Part shown: positions 52,494-61,128 of the stretch, in pieces
How the letters are laid out: each line of letters begins with the position of its first letter
Numbering within the stretch: the first letter of the stretch is position 1
DNA from: Poriferisodalis sp965208925
GTDB taxonomy: Bacteria; Actinomycetota; Acidimicrobiia; Acidimicrobiales; Poriferisodalaceae
Direction: 5' to 3'
NCBI RefSeq assembly: GCF_965208925.1
Contig: NZ_OZ242364.1
Coordinates: 3,472,001-3,536,000 of the forward strand
DNA: 64,000 bases
The notes under the pieces: generated by a model
What the model saw: only the letters and a program-made list of their open reading frames with translations
Database searches by the model: none
What the model was told of the DNA's origin: nothing
Program-made: the position numbers and the translations under genes

Positions 52494-54029
52494 GTGAGTG
52501 ACGAAGCTGTCCCTGAACCCGAGATGCCACCGCTGCTGGCAAAGGCCATGGCGGCGAGGGAGGCGACGCTGGACGAGACCCGTCCCGAGGCAGTGGCCCG
52601 CCAGCACGCACGAGGCCGCTGGACCGCCCGGGAGCGGATCGCCGCGCTGTTCGACCCGGACACGTTCGTCGAGTACGGCCAGCTCGCACAGCCCCAGATC
52701 CGCTCGCTGGGCGATGGGCCGGCCGACGGCCTCGTCATGGGCGTTGGGCAGGTCGACGGCGTCTCGGTGTGCGCCTTCACCTACGACTACACCGTGATGG
52801 GCGGCAGCCAGAGCCCGACCAACCATCGCAAGGCGGACCGGATGATGGAAGTGGCCGAGCGCAACCGCTGGCCCGTCATCTTCTGGTCAGAAGGCGCCGG
52901 AGCACGCGCCACCGAGCTGTTCTACGAGAGCGGCACGGCGACCACCTTCATCCAGCTCGCACGGCTCTCGGGCCTGGTGCCGATCGTCACGATCCTGTCG
53001 GGGCCGAGCTTTGCCGGCCAGGCCAACATCGCCGGCACCTCCGACGTGGTGATTGCCACGAAGGACTCGACGATGGGACTCTCGGGGCCGCCGCTGGTGC
53101 GCTCGGCGACCGGCGAGGACTTGACCCCCGAAGAACTCGGCCCCATGTCGCTGCATGAACGAACCGGTGCTGTCGATCTGGTGGTCGACGACGAGACAGC
53201 GGCCCTGCAGACAGCCCGCAGGTACCTGTCGTACTTCACCGACGTGGCGGCTCCCCCGCCGCCGGTTGCCCACGACCAGACCCCGTTGCGCACGATGGTG
53301 CCCGAGAACCCCCGGCGCGCCTATGACGTGCGCAAGATCGTGGAGATCCTGGCCGACGAAGGCTCGGTGATGGAGCTGCGCCCGCTTTTCGGGCGATGCC
53401 TGTCGACATCGCTGTGCCGTATCGAGGGGCACCGCATCGGCGTGCTGGCGAACAACCCCATGTTCGGGGCGGGAGCCATCGATTCCGAAGGCTCGGCCAA
53501 GTTCTCACGCTTCGTCGAGCTGTGCAATGCGTACGACCTGCCGCTGCTGTTCCTGTGCGACACGCCCGGCTTCATGATCGGGACGGCTGCGGAGAAATCT
53601 GCGATCGTGCGCCACAGCGCCCGCACCCTGGTGGCGGTCAGTGCTGCCGACGTGCCGATCCTGGGCGTGATCCTGCGCAAGGCGTATGGCCTCGGCTACT
53701 ACGCCATGGGCTCCGACGCGCTGGACCCCGACCTGTATGTCGGCTGGCCGACTGCCGAATTCGGCGGCATGGGCCTCGAGGGCGCGGTGAACATCGTGTA
53801 CCGCGACGAACTTGAGGCTGCGCCCGACGACGCGACCCAGCGCGAGATCCGGGACCGGCGCGTCGCCGAGTGGAAGGAGCGCAATACCGGCCTGGAGTTC
53901 GCCCGGTCGTTCCTGCTGGACGACATCATCGATCCGGCCGAGACGCGAGACCTGATCGCCCGCCTGCTGGCGACGTTCCCCGCACCGGCGCCGCGTGAGG
54001 GGCGCAAGCACCCCATCGATCCCTGGTAG
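52494..54029 (+). CDS. Acyl-CoA carboxylase carboxyltransferase subunit
   Basis: This biotin-dependent carboxyltransferase of 511 residues is in the propionyl/methylcrotonyl-CoA carboxylase beta family. The N-terminal crotonase-like half contains RWTARERIAALFDPDTFVEYG and a GAGAR oxyanion segment; the C-terminal half contains LPLLFLCDTPGFMIG, the RKAYGLGYYAMG segment and WPTAEFGGMGLEGAVN. It is related to the carboxyltransferase part of the single-chain carboxylase at 33433-36864, but no biotin carboxylase or BCCP gene is adjacent, so its partner is elsewhere. The GTG start lies 59 bases from the divergent peptidase gene. Confidence 0.9.
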   Translation: MSDEAVPEPEMPPLLAKAMAAREATLDETRPEAVARQHARGRWTARERIAALFDPDTFVEYGQLAQPQIRSLGDGPADGLVMGVGQVDGVSVCAFTYDYTVMGGSQSPTNHRKADRMMEVAERNRWPVIFWSEGAGARATELFYESGTATTFIQLARLSGLVPIVTILSGPSFAGQANIAGTSDVVIATKDSTMGLSGPPLVRSATGEDLTPEELGPMSLHERTGAVDLVVDDETAALQTARRYLSYFTDVAAPPPPVAHDQTPLRTMVPENPRRAYDVRKIVEILADEGSVMELRPLFGRCLSTSLCRIEGHRIGVLANNPMFGAGAIDSEGSAKFSRFVELCNAYDLPLLFLCDTPGFMIGTAAEKSAIVRHSARTLVAVSAADVPILGVILRKAYGLGYYAMGSDALDPDLYVGWPTAEFGGMGLEGAVNIVYRDELEAAPDDATQREIRDRRVAEWKERNTGLEFARSFLLDDIIDPAETRDLIARLLATFPAPAPREGRKHPIDPW

Positions 54030-54045
54030 CCGGCTCAGCCTCTCG

Positions 54046-55095
54046 CTACTGCTGCTGTTGCTGTGCGGCCTGCTGCTGCGCCGCCGCATCAATCGGAGGA
54101 CTCACCGCAACACGGGCCTGGCGGCGGATCGGCTCGGTGACCATCGAGACCGGCGCCGTCGGCAGGGCGATGATCACCTCGGCGTCCACCTTGGCGTCAG
54201 CCGTGCCGTTGAACACGCCGCGCACCGGCGGGACGTCGTTGTAGTCACGTCCGTAGCCGATCACGACGTGCCGTTCGCCGACGAGCCCGCCATTGGTGGG
54301 GTCGAGCGCATGCCATCCGTAGCCGGGCACCGCTGCCTCGATCCATGCGTGCGTCTGCACGGAGATCGCCGTCGGGTCGGCCGCGACGGGACGCTCCGGA
54401 GCGAACACGTCCTCGCCGACGAGACCATGGCTGGCATCGTCAGCGGGTTGGGCATCAGCACCCTGGTCGGGTCTCGTTTCGTCGAGCGCAAACAGGTACC
54501 CAGAGACGTAGCGCGCCGGGATTCCGATGCACCGCAGCATGCCCACAGCGAGGTGAGCGAAGTCTTGGCAGACCCCCCGCCCGCCGTCGATCAGCTCTTC
54601 CAGCGTCACACCGATGGAGGTGGAGCCGCGCTCGTAGGCGAGCACCGTGGGCACTGCCTGGGCAACGGCCAGCACGCGCTCGCACACGTCGTCGGCAGCG
54701 CCGCGGACCGCCCACGAGGCCACTTCGTTGACCAGTTCGCCCCATTGCACATGCTGGGACGGCGCGAGGTATTCGACGTGCTCGTTGACGAACTGCTGAT
54801 CACTCAGCCGCTCGCAGCTCACAGGCGCCGGGGCGCCGTCGGTCGGCGTGGTCTCTACCGATGCCTCGGCTACCACCAGCAGATCGTCATGCGGCGCTCG
54901 CATGCCGAGGTGGTCGACGGTGGTGCCGAAGTAATCGCGCGTCTGCAGCACCCGGGTCGCCGGTGTTGTCGTCAGCCGGTACGACAGCACCTGCTGGCGC
55001 AGGTCGTCGCGGGGCCGTACCCGGATCTCGTTCTGCGACTCCGAGACGGGCTCTGCGTAGGTGAAGTGCAGCCGGTAGGCGATGTCGAGTCTCAT
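54046..55095 (-). CDS. Transglutaminase-like cysteine protease-fold protein with Gln-rich tail
   Basis: The 349-residue protein has the bacterial transglutaminase N-terminal beta region (MRLDIAYRLHFTYAEPVSES, about 1-80) and a transglutaminase core with catalytic Cys176 (GRGVCQDFAH), His249 (VQTHAWIE) and Asp265 (WHALDPTNG). It is the last gene of an operon with alpha-E and circularly permuted ATP-grasp proteins, overlapping the alpha-E gene by four bases. In such clusters it is thought to cut or transfer a peptide made by the ATP-grasp enzyme (inference). The C-terminus ends in a glutamine run (AAQQQAAQQQQQ), which is unusual. Confidence 0.9.
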   Translation of the reverse strand: MRLDIAYRLHFTYAEPVSESQNEIRVRPRDDLRQQVLSYRLTTTPATRVLQTRDYFGTTVDHLGMRAPHDDLLVVAEASVETTPTDGAPAPVSCERLSDQQFVNEHVEYLAPSQHVQWGELVNEVASWAVRGAADDVCERVLAVAQAVPTVLAYERGSTSIGVTLEELIDGGRGVCQDFAHLAVGMLRCIGIPARYVSGYLFALDETRPDQGADAQPADDASHGLVGEDVFAPERPVAADPTAISVQTHAWIEAAVPGYGWHALDPTNGGLVGERHVVIGYGRDYNDVPPVRGVFNGTADAKVDAEVIIALPTAPVSMVTEPIRRQARVAVSPPIDAAAQQQAAQQQQQ

Positions 55096-56084
55096 TGCGG
55101 CCTGCCGTTCCCGTCACCGGGCCGCACGAACTGCGCATGAACTTCGGCGAAGCTCGATCTCGCCACCGTGCTGGCGTGCACATCGGCGGCAAGCTCAGCC
55201 AGCGCCGAGCCCAAGTAGGCCAGCTCGGCCTCGGGTTCGGCCAGCAGCTCGTCGAGCTCGCCGTACTCCAAGTGCGCCCGCAGTGCCCCGGCGCGCCGGC
55301 GGGGAGTGGCCACCGCGCCCGCTGCCGCGGCAAGGTCATCCAAGCGCAGCTCGACCCGTCCGAGACACCACAGCACCGAGCGGGGCATTTGCTCGTGCTG
55401 CAGGAGGAACTTCGCGACTGCATGCCACTGCGGCGAGTGCCCCAGCTCGCGCCGTGCGGCCTGCAGCGAGTGTGTGAACGCCAGCAGGCGGTTGCCGTCA
55501 AAGACGTCGCTCCCGGTGCCCAGACCCGACTTCAGGAGCTCCACCGTCAGGATCGAGCGTTCGAGCAGCCGGCCCGCCTCCATGAACGCGTAGCCCTCGT
55601 CGCGGCTCATCGACTCGGTCATCACGCCGCTGAGCGAGCGGCACCCCCGCCGGGCGGTGATGACCGACATGCGCGACACCTCGCCGCCGGTCTGCTCCCG
55701 CGCAGCAGCACCGACGGACTTGGCGCTCTGCATCAGGATGTGCAGGCTGTTGGCCTCCTCCCACAGCTCGACCGGGATGCGATCGCGCACGATGCGCAGG
55801 TTCTCGCGTACGGCTTGCACCGACGACACCACCGAACCGGGATGCGAATCGTCTGAGACCAGGAAATCCATGACGGCATAGGGGCCGGTGCCGACCTGCG
55901 CGGCCACGAACTCGTCCTGTAATCCCAACGCCTGCACCAGCCGGCGCGAGGCCAGCCGGGCCTCGGTGGCCTGGCGGTGCATCACGGCGTTGGTCTCCAC
56001 GGACACGCAGCGGGCGATGGTGTCGGCCCGCTCCAGGTAACGGCCGGCCCACAACAGCGAATCGGCATGACGCGCCAGGATCAT
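55092..56084 (-). CDS. Alpha-E domain-containing protein
   Basis: This all-helical protein of 330 residues opens with MILARHADSLLWAGRYLERADTIARCV, the hallmark of the alpha-E (DUF403) family, and has several glutamate-rich helices. Alpha-E proteins occur almost always between a circularly permuted ATP-grasp gene and a transglutaminase gene and are thought to help form or carry their product; no catalytic residues are established. Four-base ATGA overlaps on both sides indicate tight translational coupling. Confidence 0.9.
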   Translation of the reverse strand: MILARHADSLLWAGRYLERADTIARCVSVETNAVMHRQATEARLASRRLVQALGLQDEFVAAQVGTGPYAVMDFLVSDDSHPGSVVSSVQAVRENLRIVRDRIPVELWEEANSLHILMQSAKSVGAAAREQTGGEVSRMSVITARRGCRSLSGVMTESMSRDEGYAFMEAGRLLERSILTVELLKSGLGTGSDVFDGNRLLAFTHSLQAARRELGHSPQWHAVAKFLLQHEQMPRSVLWCLGRVELRLDDLAAAAGAVATPRRRAGALRAHLEYGELDELLAEPEAELAYLGSALAELAADVHASTVARSSFAEVHAQFVRPGDGNGRPQ

Positions 56085-57568
56085 CGGGCGGGCTCCTGTG
56101 CCGAGGCACCGTTCGAGTGGGCACCGTCGGCCAGCACCCAGGTGTCCTTGGAGCCGCCGCCCTGGGACGAATTCACGATCAGCGAGCCCTTCCTCATCGC
56201 CACCCGCGTCAGGCCGCCGGGGAACACCTGCGTCCGCTCGCCGGTGATCACGAACGGACGCAAGTCAAGGTGGCGCGGTTCGAGCACGTCATCGCACAAC
56301 GAGGCCAGCGTGGACAGCTCCACCACCTCCTGCACCACCCAGTTGCGCGGATCCCGTTCGATCTCAGCCCGTGCATCCGCCAGCTCCTCGTCGGATGCGT
56401 CACGGCCGATGACGATGCCGTATCCCCCAGACTCGCCCACTGGCTTGATGACCAGCTCGTCGAGCCGCTCGAATGCCGCTTCGCGCTGGTCGGGCTCCCA
56501 CATCACATAGGTCTCGACGTTGGGCAGGATCGGCTGCTCGCCCAGGTAGTAGCGAATCAGGTCGGTGACGTAGGGATGGATGGCCTTGTCGTCCGCCACG
56601 CCGTTGCCGATCGAGTTGCACACCGTCACCGTGCCCGCACGCATGGCGCCGAGCAGCCCCGGCACACCCAGCGTCGAGTCCGGTCGGAACGACACCGGGT
56701 CGAGGAAGGAGTCGTCGATGCGCCGGTAGATCACGTCGACCGGCACCAGGCCCTCGATGGTGCGCAGGTACACGACATGCTCATCGACGACGAGGTCGGG
56801 GCCCTCGACCAGCTCCACGCCCATCTCCCGGGCGAGGAACGCATGCTCGAAGTAGGCCGAGTTGTAGATGCCCGGGGTCAGGATCACGATGAGCGGCTTG
56901 TCGCCGGACCCAGTGGGCGCCACCGATTCGAGCGCCGTGCGCAGCATCCGGCCGTACTGGCTGACCGGTTCGACGGTGTGGTCCTCCCACACGCGGGGGA
57001 ACGCCTTGGTCATCGCCGCCCGGTTCTCGATGACGTAGCTGATCCCGCTCGGGTTGCGCAGGTTGTCCTCGAGCACCCGGTACTGGCCCTCGGCATCGCG
57101 CACCAGATCGATGCCTGCGATGACGCAGTGCGCGTCGTGTGGCACGCTGACGCCGAAGGCATTGCGCTCGAAGCCGTCCGACGACTGCACCAGCCACGCA
57201 GGCACCACGCCGTCGGCCATGGCTGCGCCCTCGCCGGTGTAGACGTCGGCCAGGAATCGGTTCAGTGCGGTGACGCGCTGGGCCAGACCCCGCTCGATCT
57301 CCTGCCACTCGGTTGCGGCGATCAGCCGGGGGAACAGGTCCATCGGCCAGGTCCGCTCGGTGCCCTGCGAGTCGCCATAGACGGTGAAGGTGATGCCCTG
57401 GCGGCGGAATTCCTCTTCGATGATGCCCTCGCGGCGCCGCAGCTCAGCCGTGTCGAAGTTGGAAAAACGCTCGACGATGGCCGCGTAGAGCGGGCGGACG
57501 GAGCCGTCACGGTCAAACGCCTCGTCGTAGGCAGGGAACTCGGCGTCGGGCTTCCGCAGTTCCGCCAT
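56081..57568 (-). CDS. Circularly permuted type 2 ATP-grasp protein
   Basis: The 495-residue protein belongs to the DUF404/DUF407 family. It includes RRQGITFTVYGDSQGTERTWPMDLFPRLI, FLADVYTGEGAAMADGVVPAW, VLEDNLRNPSGISYVIENR, VIYRRIDDSFLDPVSF, and GESGGYGIVIG near the ATP-binding end. By relation to glutathionylspermidine-synthase-type ATP-grasp enzymes it should ligate an amino group to a carboxylate, making a small peptide or modified protein. It is the first gene of the three-gene operon. The ATG at 57568 is divergent from the AhpD-like gene, with 123 bases between the starts. Confidence 0.9.
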   Translation of the reverse strand: MAELRKPDAEFPAYDEAFDRDGSVRPLYAAIVERFSNFDTAELRRREGIIEEEFRRQGITFTVYGDSQGTERTWPMDLFPRLIAATEWQEIERGLAQRVTALNRFLADVYTGEGAAMADGVVPAWLVQSSDGFERNAFGVSVPHDAHCVIAGIDLVRDAEGQYRVLEDNLRNPSGISYVIENRAAMTKAFPRVWEDHTVEPVSQYGRMLRTALESVAPTGSGDKPLIVILTPGIYNSAYFEHAFLAREMGVELVEGPDLVVDEHVVYLRTIEGLVPVDVIYRRIDDSFLDPVSFRPDSTLGVPGLLGAMRAGTVTVCNSIGNGVADDKAIHPYVTDLIRYYLGEQPILPNVETYVMWEPDQREAAFERLDELVIKPVGESGGYGIVIGRDASDEELADARAEIERDPRNWVVQEVVELSTLASLCDDVLEPRHLDLRPFVITGERTQVFPGGLTRVAMRKGSLIVNSSQGGGSKDTWVLADGAHSNGASAQEPAR

Positions 57569-57691
57569 GGCCCATTTGATAGCGCGTCAGCCCAAGTGCC
57601 GGTGCCATCGTCGCCCGTCACAGCGCTGCAGGGACCGTCCGCTAGAGGCTGACTCGCCTGATGGCGGGGCCGTCATGACTACGCTCGCCGG

Positions 57692-58678
57692 ATGGCTGCA
57701 GTCACAGAGACCACAACGGCACCGCTTCGCGATCCAGACGCCGAGGGTGCCATCGAGTCCGCTCTCGCTGCGATCTCTGCGCCTGGCTCGTTCTTCACCG
57801 GGGCCGAGCGGCTGGCCATGGCGGCACAGGCTCGGGTAGCACGAGGTCTGGCCGAGACAGGACCTGACCTCGACCCCGTCGTCGCCGAGGCGGTGGCCCG
57901 CGTGGCAGCGGCCGCGATGACGAGCCGGAAATCCCACGTCCAAGCGTGGGTGGACAGCGGCCGGGACATCTTGGCCTATGTCGAATTGGTCTCGGTTGTG
58001 GCCCAGACCGCCAGCATCGACTCCTACCGCATCGGCCTCGATGTCGAGCTTGACGTGCTGCCCGGCGCCGTCGACGGAGCGCCTGCGCCCGAAGTGGCAG
58101 ATGGGGCGGCCATCGTCAACGCCTGGGTCCCGACCGTAGGCGTCGCCCTCGCCCCCACCGCACTATCGGCCCTCCCGCGCGAGAAGGCCACCAAGGCGGC
58201 CCTGGGCGCGGCGTGGTACATCACCGACAAGGTCATCCACCAATACGACGTCGAACCCGGCAGGGAGCTCACGCGACCGCAGATGGAACTCGTGGCCGCC
58301 CGAACGTCGTGGCTCAACGAGTGCTTCTTCTGACTGTTCGGCCACACCTGGATGCTCCGTGAGAGCGCCAACGCCCAAGGCCAGCCGATCAACGTGCCAG
58401 CCGTCACCCGGCCCCTGCTCGGCGCGCAGCTCCCCCTCGGCGACGAACTCCTCGCCTTCACCGATGCCATCGCCCTGCTCGACTTCGACGAGCTGCCTAT
58501 AGCCCGAGCCGACCTCATCGCCGCCGGGGGCAGCGGTGCCGCTACCCGGGCCGCTGCCGTCTGCGCCAGCTTCGAAGGCATCAACCGCATCGTCGACGCC
58601 GTCGGCGTGCCCGTCAACAAGCGCTTCTACGACATCGGCACCGAACTCGGCGTCGAGGTTCCCGACCACCTCCGCTGA
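57692..58678 (+). CDS. Candidate selenoprotein: AhpD-like (carboxymuconolactone decarboxylase-fold) protein with in-frame TGA
   Basis: One continuous frame (328 residues) runs from the ATG at 57692 to the TGA at 58676, broken only by a TGA at 58331-58333 (codon 214). Upstream reads LVAARTSWLNECFF and downstream LFGHTWMLRESANAQ, so the site is Cys211-Phe-Phe-X214-x3-His218. That is the AhpD redox motif CxxCxxxH with the second cysteine replaced by TGA, most simply selenocysteine. Similarity continues after it to INRIVDAVGVPVN, typical of the family's C-terminus. The first half looks like a second AhpD repeat whose motif has degenerated (MTSRKSHVQAWVDSG). A bSECIS-like hairpin follows. A nonsense-mutated gene is the alternative. 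Family role: alkylhydroperoxidase or peroxidase-type thiol chemistry. Confidence 0.75.
58349..58370 (+). promoter_or_regulatory. Candidate bacterial SECIS hairpin
   Basis: The stem TGG-(AT)-GCTC closes on GAGC-(G)-CCA with apical loop CGTGA. The loop guanine at 58359 lies 26 bases after the TGA at 58333, within the 16-37 base spacing described for bacterial SECIS elements, which need a G in the first or second loop position. Confidence 0.55.
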
Positions 58679-58748
58679 TCCTGCACAGCACACGGCGCGA
58701 TATCGATCGCATCGCTCGCGGGCCGCTCAAGCCCGGGGGCTCAGGCCT

Positions 58749-60053
58749 TCAGGTGTCGAGCGATTCCCGCAGCTCTTGCGCGCAGGTGTGCAGGTAGTTC
58801 CGGCCGGTTGCAGTCACCAGGTTGTAGGCGAGCGCATCGAGCGCGTCGGCCTTGAGGCGGGTCATGGCATCGGATTCGTGGTCGAGCGCGAGCACCAGGT
58901 CGCACAGCTCTGCGCACCACTGCGCCTCGCCATCGGCGAGCGCCTCCCGTGCAGACGCCACAAGCGCCTCTGGGCCGCCGGCTAGCGCCGCCAGCCGCCG
59001 AGCCCGGTCGGCGGGATGCAGCGGGTTCATCTGGGCCGGATTGCCGTCGAACCATCCCAGGATGCCGTTGAAGATCGCCCGCACCGACCACGCCACGTTG
59101 CCGTAGTACTGGCCCAGCAGCGGATGATCCGCGAGGTCGTGCGGCAGCGTGACCTCGTGTGCCAGTTCGTCGGGTGTCTTGCCAGCGTTCATGCCGGCGA
59201 TCGTCTCGTTGTAGATGTGCCACAGGCCGCGGCTGTAGGTCTCGAGCGCGGCGTCGACCTCGGCTGCGCCGGAGAACGGCGTGGTATGGCCCAACACCAG
59301 ATGATCCGCCTCCATGGCACGGATCCGGTCGACCGATTCGCACCAGTCGCGCACGTCGCGGTACTGCGTGCCCCGGATCGCATACAGGTTGGGGAACGAG
59401 CGGTACATGTTGTCGCCGGCGAACACGACCCGCTCGTCCGCGAACCACGTCATGATCTGGTCTTCGGTCTCGCCCGGGTTGTGCGAGACCTCCAGCCGAA
59501 CACCGCCGATCTCGATGATCGCCGAGCCCTCGAACCGCCTGGTCGGGAAGGTGCGCGGGTCGGGGCCCCCGCCGGGACCGCCCGCCAGCGCGCCCGCCTT
59601 CGGGTACACCGCCGGTGCGATGCCGTTGTTGATGCGCTTGTCGGGCGGCAGCTTGAATCCGGCCTGGCGCAGTCCGCGGGCGCCCGCGATCGACACGCCG
59701 TTGCGGGCGAATCGCCGCGCCTCGTCGCCGAAGTGCTGCACTCCCCAGATCTCGATGTCGGGGTTCTCGTCGATCAGCGCGGGGGCACCGCCGGTGTGAT
59801 CGGGATGGCCGTGGGTGTACACGAGCGCCACGATCGGCAGATCGGTGCGGCGCCGCAGTTCCGCGATCGCATGGGAGGTTCGCTCGGGGATGCTGCCGCC
59901 GTCGACAGCCACCACGCCGGTGTCGCCCAGCACGAAGGAGAACGTGGAGACGCCATAGCCCACCGCCACGAACACGCGCTCGGTGAGCTGAATGAACTGC
60001 TCTGCAAACAGATGCTCGATGGACCGCAGCTCGGCCGACGCCGGTGTGTCCAT
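58749..60053 (-). CDS. Alkylsulfatase-type MBL-fold hydrolase
   Basis: The 434-residue protein has zinc motif HGHPDH (81-86), a later FAGDNMYRSF and VLGHTTPF histidine region, and a C-terminal helical domain containing GWFDGNPAQMNPLHP, which closely follows alkyl-sulfatase (SdsA/BDS1) sequences. It is more canonical than the paralogue at 25140-26456. Alkyl sulfatases of this type are often periplasmic, but no signal peptide is seen from the chosen ATG. It ends 70 bases from the AhpD-like gene stop and starts 22 bases after the ligC-like stop on the same strand, so it may be cotranscribed with ligC. Confidence 0.85.
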   Translation of the reverse strand: MDTPASAELRSIEHLFAEQFIQLTERVFVAVGYGVSTFSFVLGDTGVVAVDGGSIPERTSHAIAELRRRTDLPIVALVYTHGHPDHTGGAPALIDENPDIEIWGVQHFGDEARRFARNGVSIAGARGLRQAGFKLPPDKRINNGIAPAVYPKAGALAGGPGGGPDPRTFPTRRFEGSAIIEIGGVRLEVSHNPGETEDQIMTWFADERVVFAGDNMYRSFPNLYAIRGTQYRDVRDWCESVDRIRAMEADHLVLGHTTPFSGAAEVDAALETYSRGLWHIYNETIAGMNAGKTPDELAHEVTLPHDLADHPLLGQYYGNVAWSVRAIFNGILGWFDGNPAQMNPLHPADRARRLAALAGGPEALVASAREALADGEAQWCAELCDLVLALDHESDAMTRLKADALDALAYNLVTATGRNYLHTCAQELRESLDT

Positions 60054-60075
60054 CGGATCTGCTTGTGATGATGCC

Positions 60076-61020
60076 TCAGCGTTCAATGAGCGTCTTCTCC
60101 AGCATGTCGATCGTCTCCATCGCACCGAGCGCCTGGTTGACCGACGCATTGGGCTCACGTCCCTCGGCGATCGCCGAGATGAACTCCCGGTCCTGCAATT
60201 CAATGCCGTCATTCGAGATGGCCACGCCCGTCAGGTCGACCGGATTGTCGTACCCGTCCACCAGGTCGTCATATCGGGCGATGTAGGTGCCGTTGTCGCA
60301 GATATAGCGGAAGAACGTGCCGAGCGGCCCGTTGTTGTTGAACGACAGTGACAGCGTGCACAGCGCCCCCGACGGCACGCTCATGCCGATGGTCATATCC
60401 ATGGCGATGCCCAGCTCGGGGTGCGTCGGCCCCTGCTGCGCCCAGCCGGCGGTGATCGGTTCGCCCGTCTGGTAGCCGAAGAGATCGACGGTGTGGCACG
60501 AGTGGTGCCACAGCAGGTGGTCGGTCCACGTGCGGGGCTTGCCCATGGCATTGCGGTTCTCGCGCCGGAAGAAGTAGGTCTCGACGACGAGATGCTGCAG
60601 CGTCAGGCCGCCGCGGCTGATGCGGTCGTGCACCCACTGGTGGCTCGGGTTGAAGCGGCGGGTGTGACAGACCATTGCGGTGACGCCGGTCTCCTGCTGG
60701 GTCCGCACCAGCTCTTCGCTGTCGGCGAGATTGTCGGCCATCGGTATCTCGACCAGCACGTGCTTGCCCGCCCGCATGGTCTCGATGGCCTGGGCCGCGT
60801 GCATCTGCGTCGGGGTTGCGAGGATCGCCGCATCGGCGTCGAGCGCCAGCGCCTCGCTCAGGTCGGTCGTCCATCGCTCGACGCCGAACTCGTGTGCGAA
60901 CGCCTCAGTGTCGTCGGCGAGGCCGCCCACTATGGCGACCACCTCGACATCGTCAATCCGCTGCAGCGCAGCGATGTGCTTGCGCCCGATGGCGCCCTCT
61001 CCGGCAAGGATGATCTTCAC
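60076..61020 (-). CDS. ligC: 4-carboxy-2-hydroxymuconate-6-semialdehyde dehydrogenase (LigC-like, Gfo/Idh/MocA family)
   Basis: This NAD(P)-dependent oxidoreductase of 314 residues has the Rossmann start KIILAGEGAIGRKHIAAL and the family motif AGKHVLVEIP. Its length and segments such as HTRRFNPSHQWVHDR, ETYFFRRENRNAMGKPRTW, DHLLWHHSCHTVDLF and GPLGTFFRYICDNGTYIARYDDL agree with LigC/PmdC, which oxidises the product of protocatechuate 4,5-cleavage. The adjacent divergent ligAB genes support this strongly. The start is a GTG. In solution the semialdehyde forms a hemiacetal and the enzyme yields 2-pyrone-4,6-dicarboxylate; the following hydrolase (LigI) is not in the window. Confidence 0.88.
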   Translation of the reverse strand: MKIILAGEGAIGRKHIAALQRIDDVEVVAIVGGLADDTEAFAHEFGVERWTTDLSEALALDADAAILATPTQMHAAQAIETMRAGKHVLVEIPMADNLADSEELVRTQQETGVTAMVCHTRRFNPSHQWVHDRISRGGLTLQHLVVETYFFRRENRNAMGKPRTWTDHLLWHHSCHTVDLFGYQTGEPITAGWAQQGPTHPELGIAMDMTIGMSVPSGALCTLSLSFNNNGPLGTFFRYICDNGTYIARYDDLVDGYDNPVDLTGVAISNDGIELQDREFISAIAEGREPNASVNQALGAMETIDMLEKTLIER

Positions 61021-61128
61021 CGCACTCCCCTGTCCGCTGGCGGCCCCGACCCTAGGCGGACCTTGTGACGCTTCCGATTTGATCGCTCGGCGCGAACAGA
61101 CTTACCGGGCAGAATCTGAAGTCAATAG

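Noticed and set aside
58331..58333. Frameshift as the cause of the split AhpD-like gene
   Set aside because: Both parts are in the same frame, so no insertion or deletion is needed; only the identity of the single TGA codon is in question.
57692..58678. Genome-wide reassignment of TGA to an amino acid
   Set aside because: Many intact genes in the window end at TGA at the expected family length (for example rpe, livH, livM and ligB), so TGA is a normal stop here.
58697..58710. GCGAT-ATCG-ATCGC hairpin after the AhpD-like gene as a terminator
   Set aside because: The stem is only five bases, without a T-run or conservation evidence.
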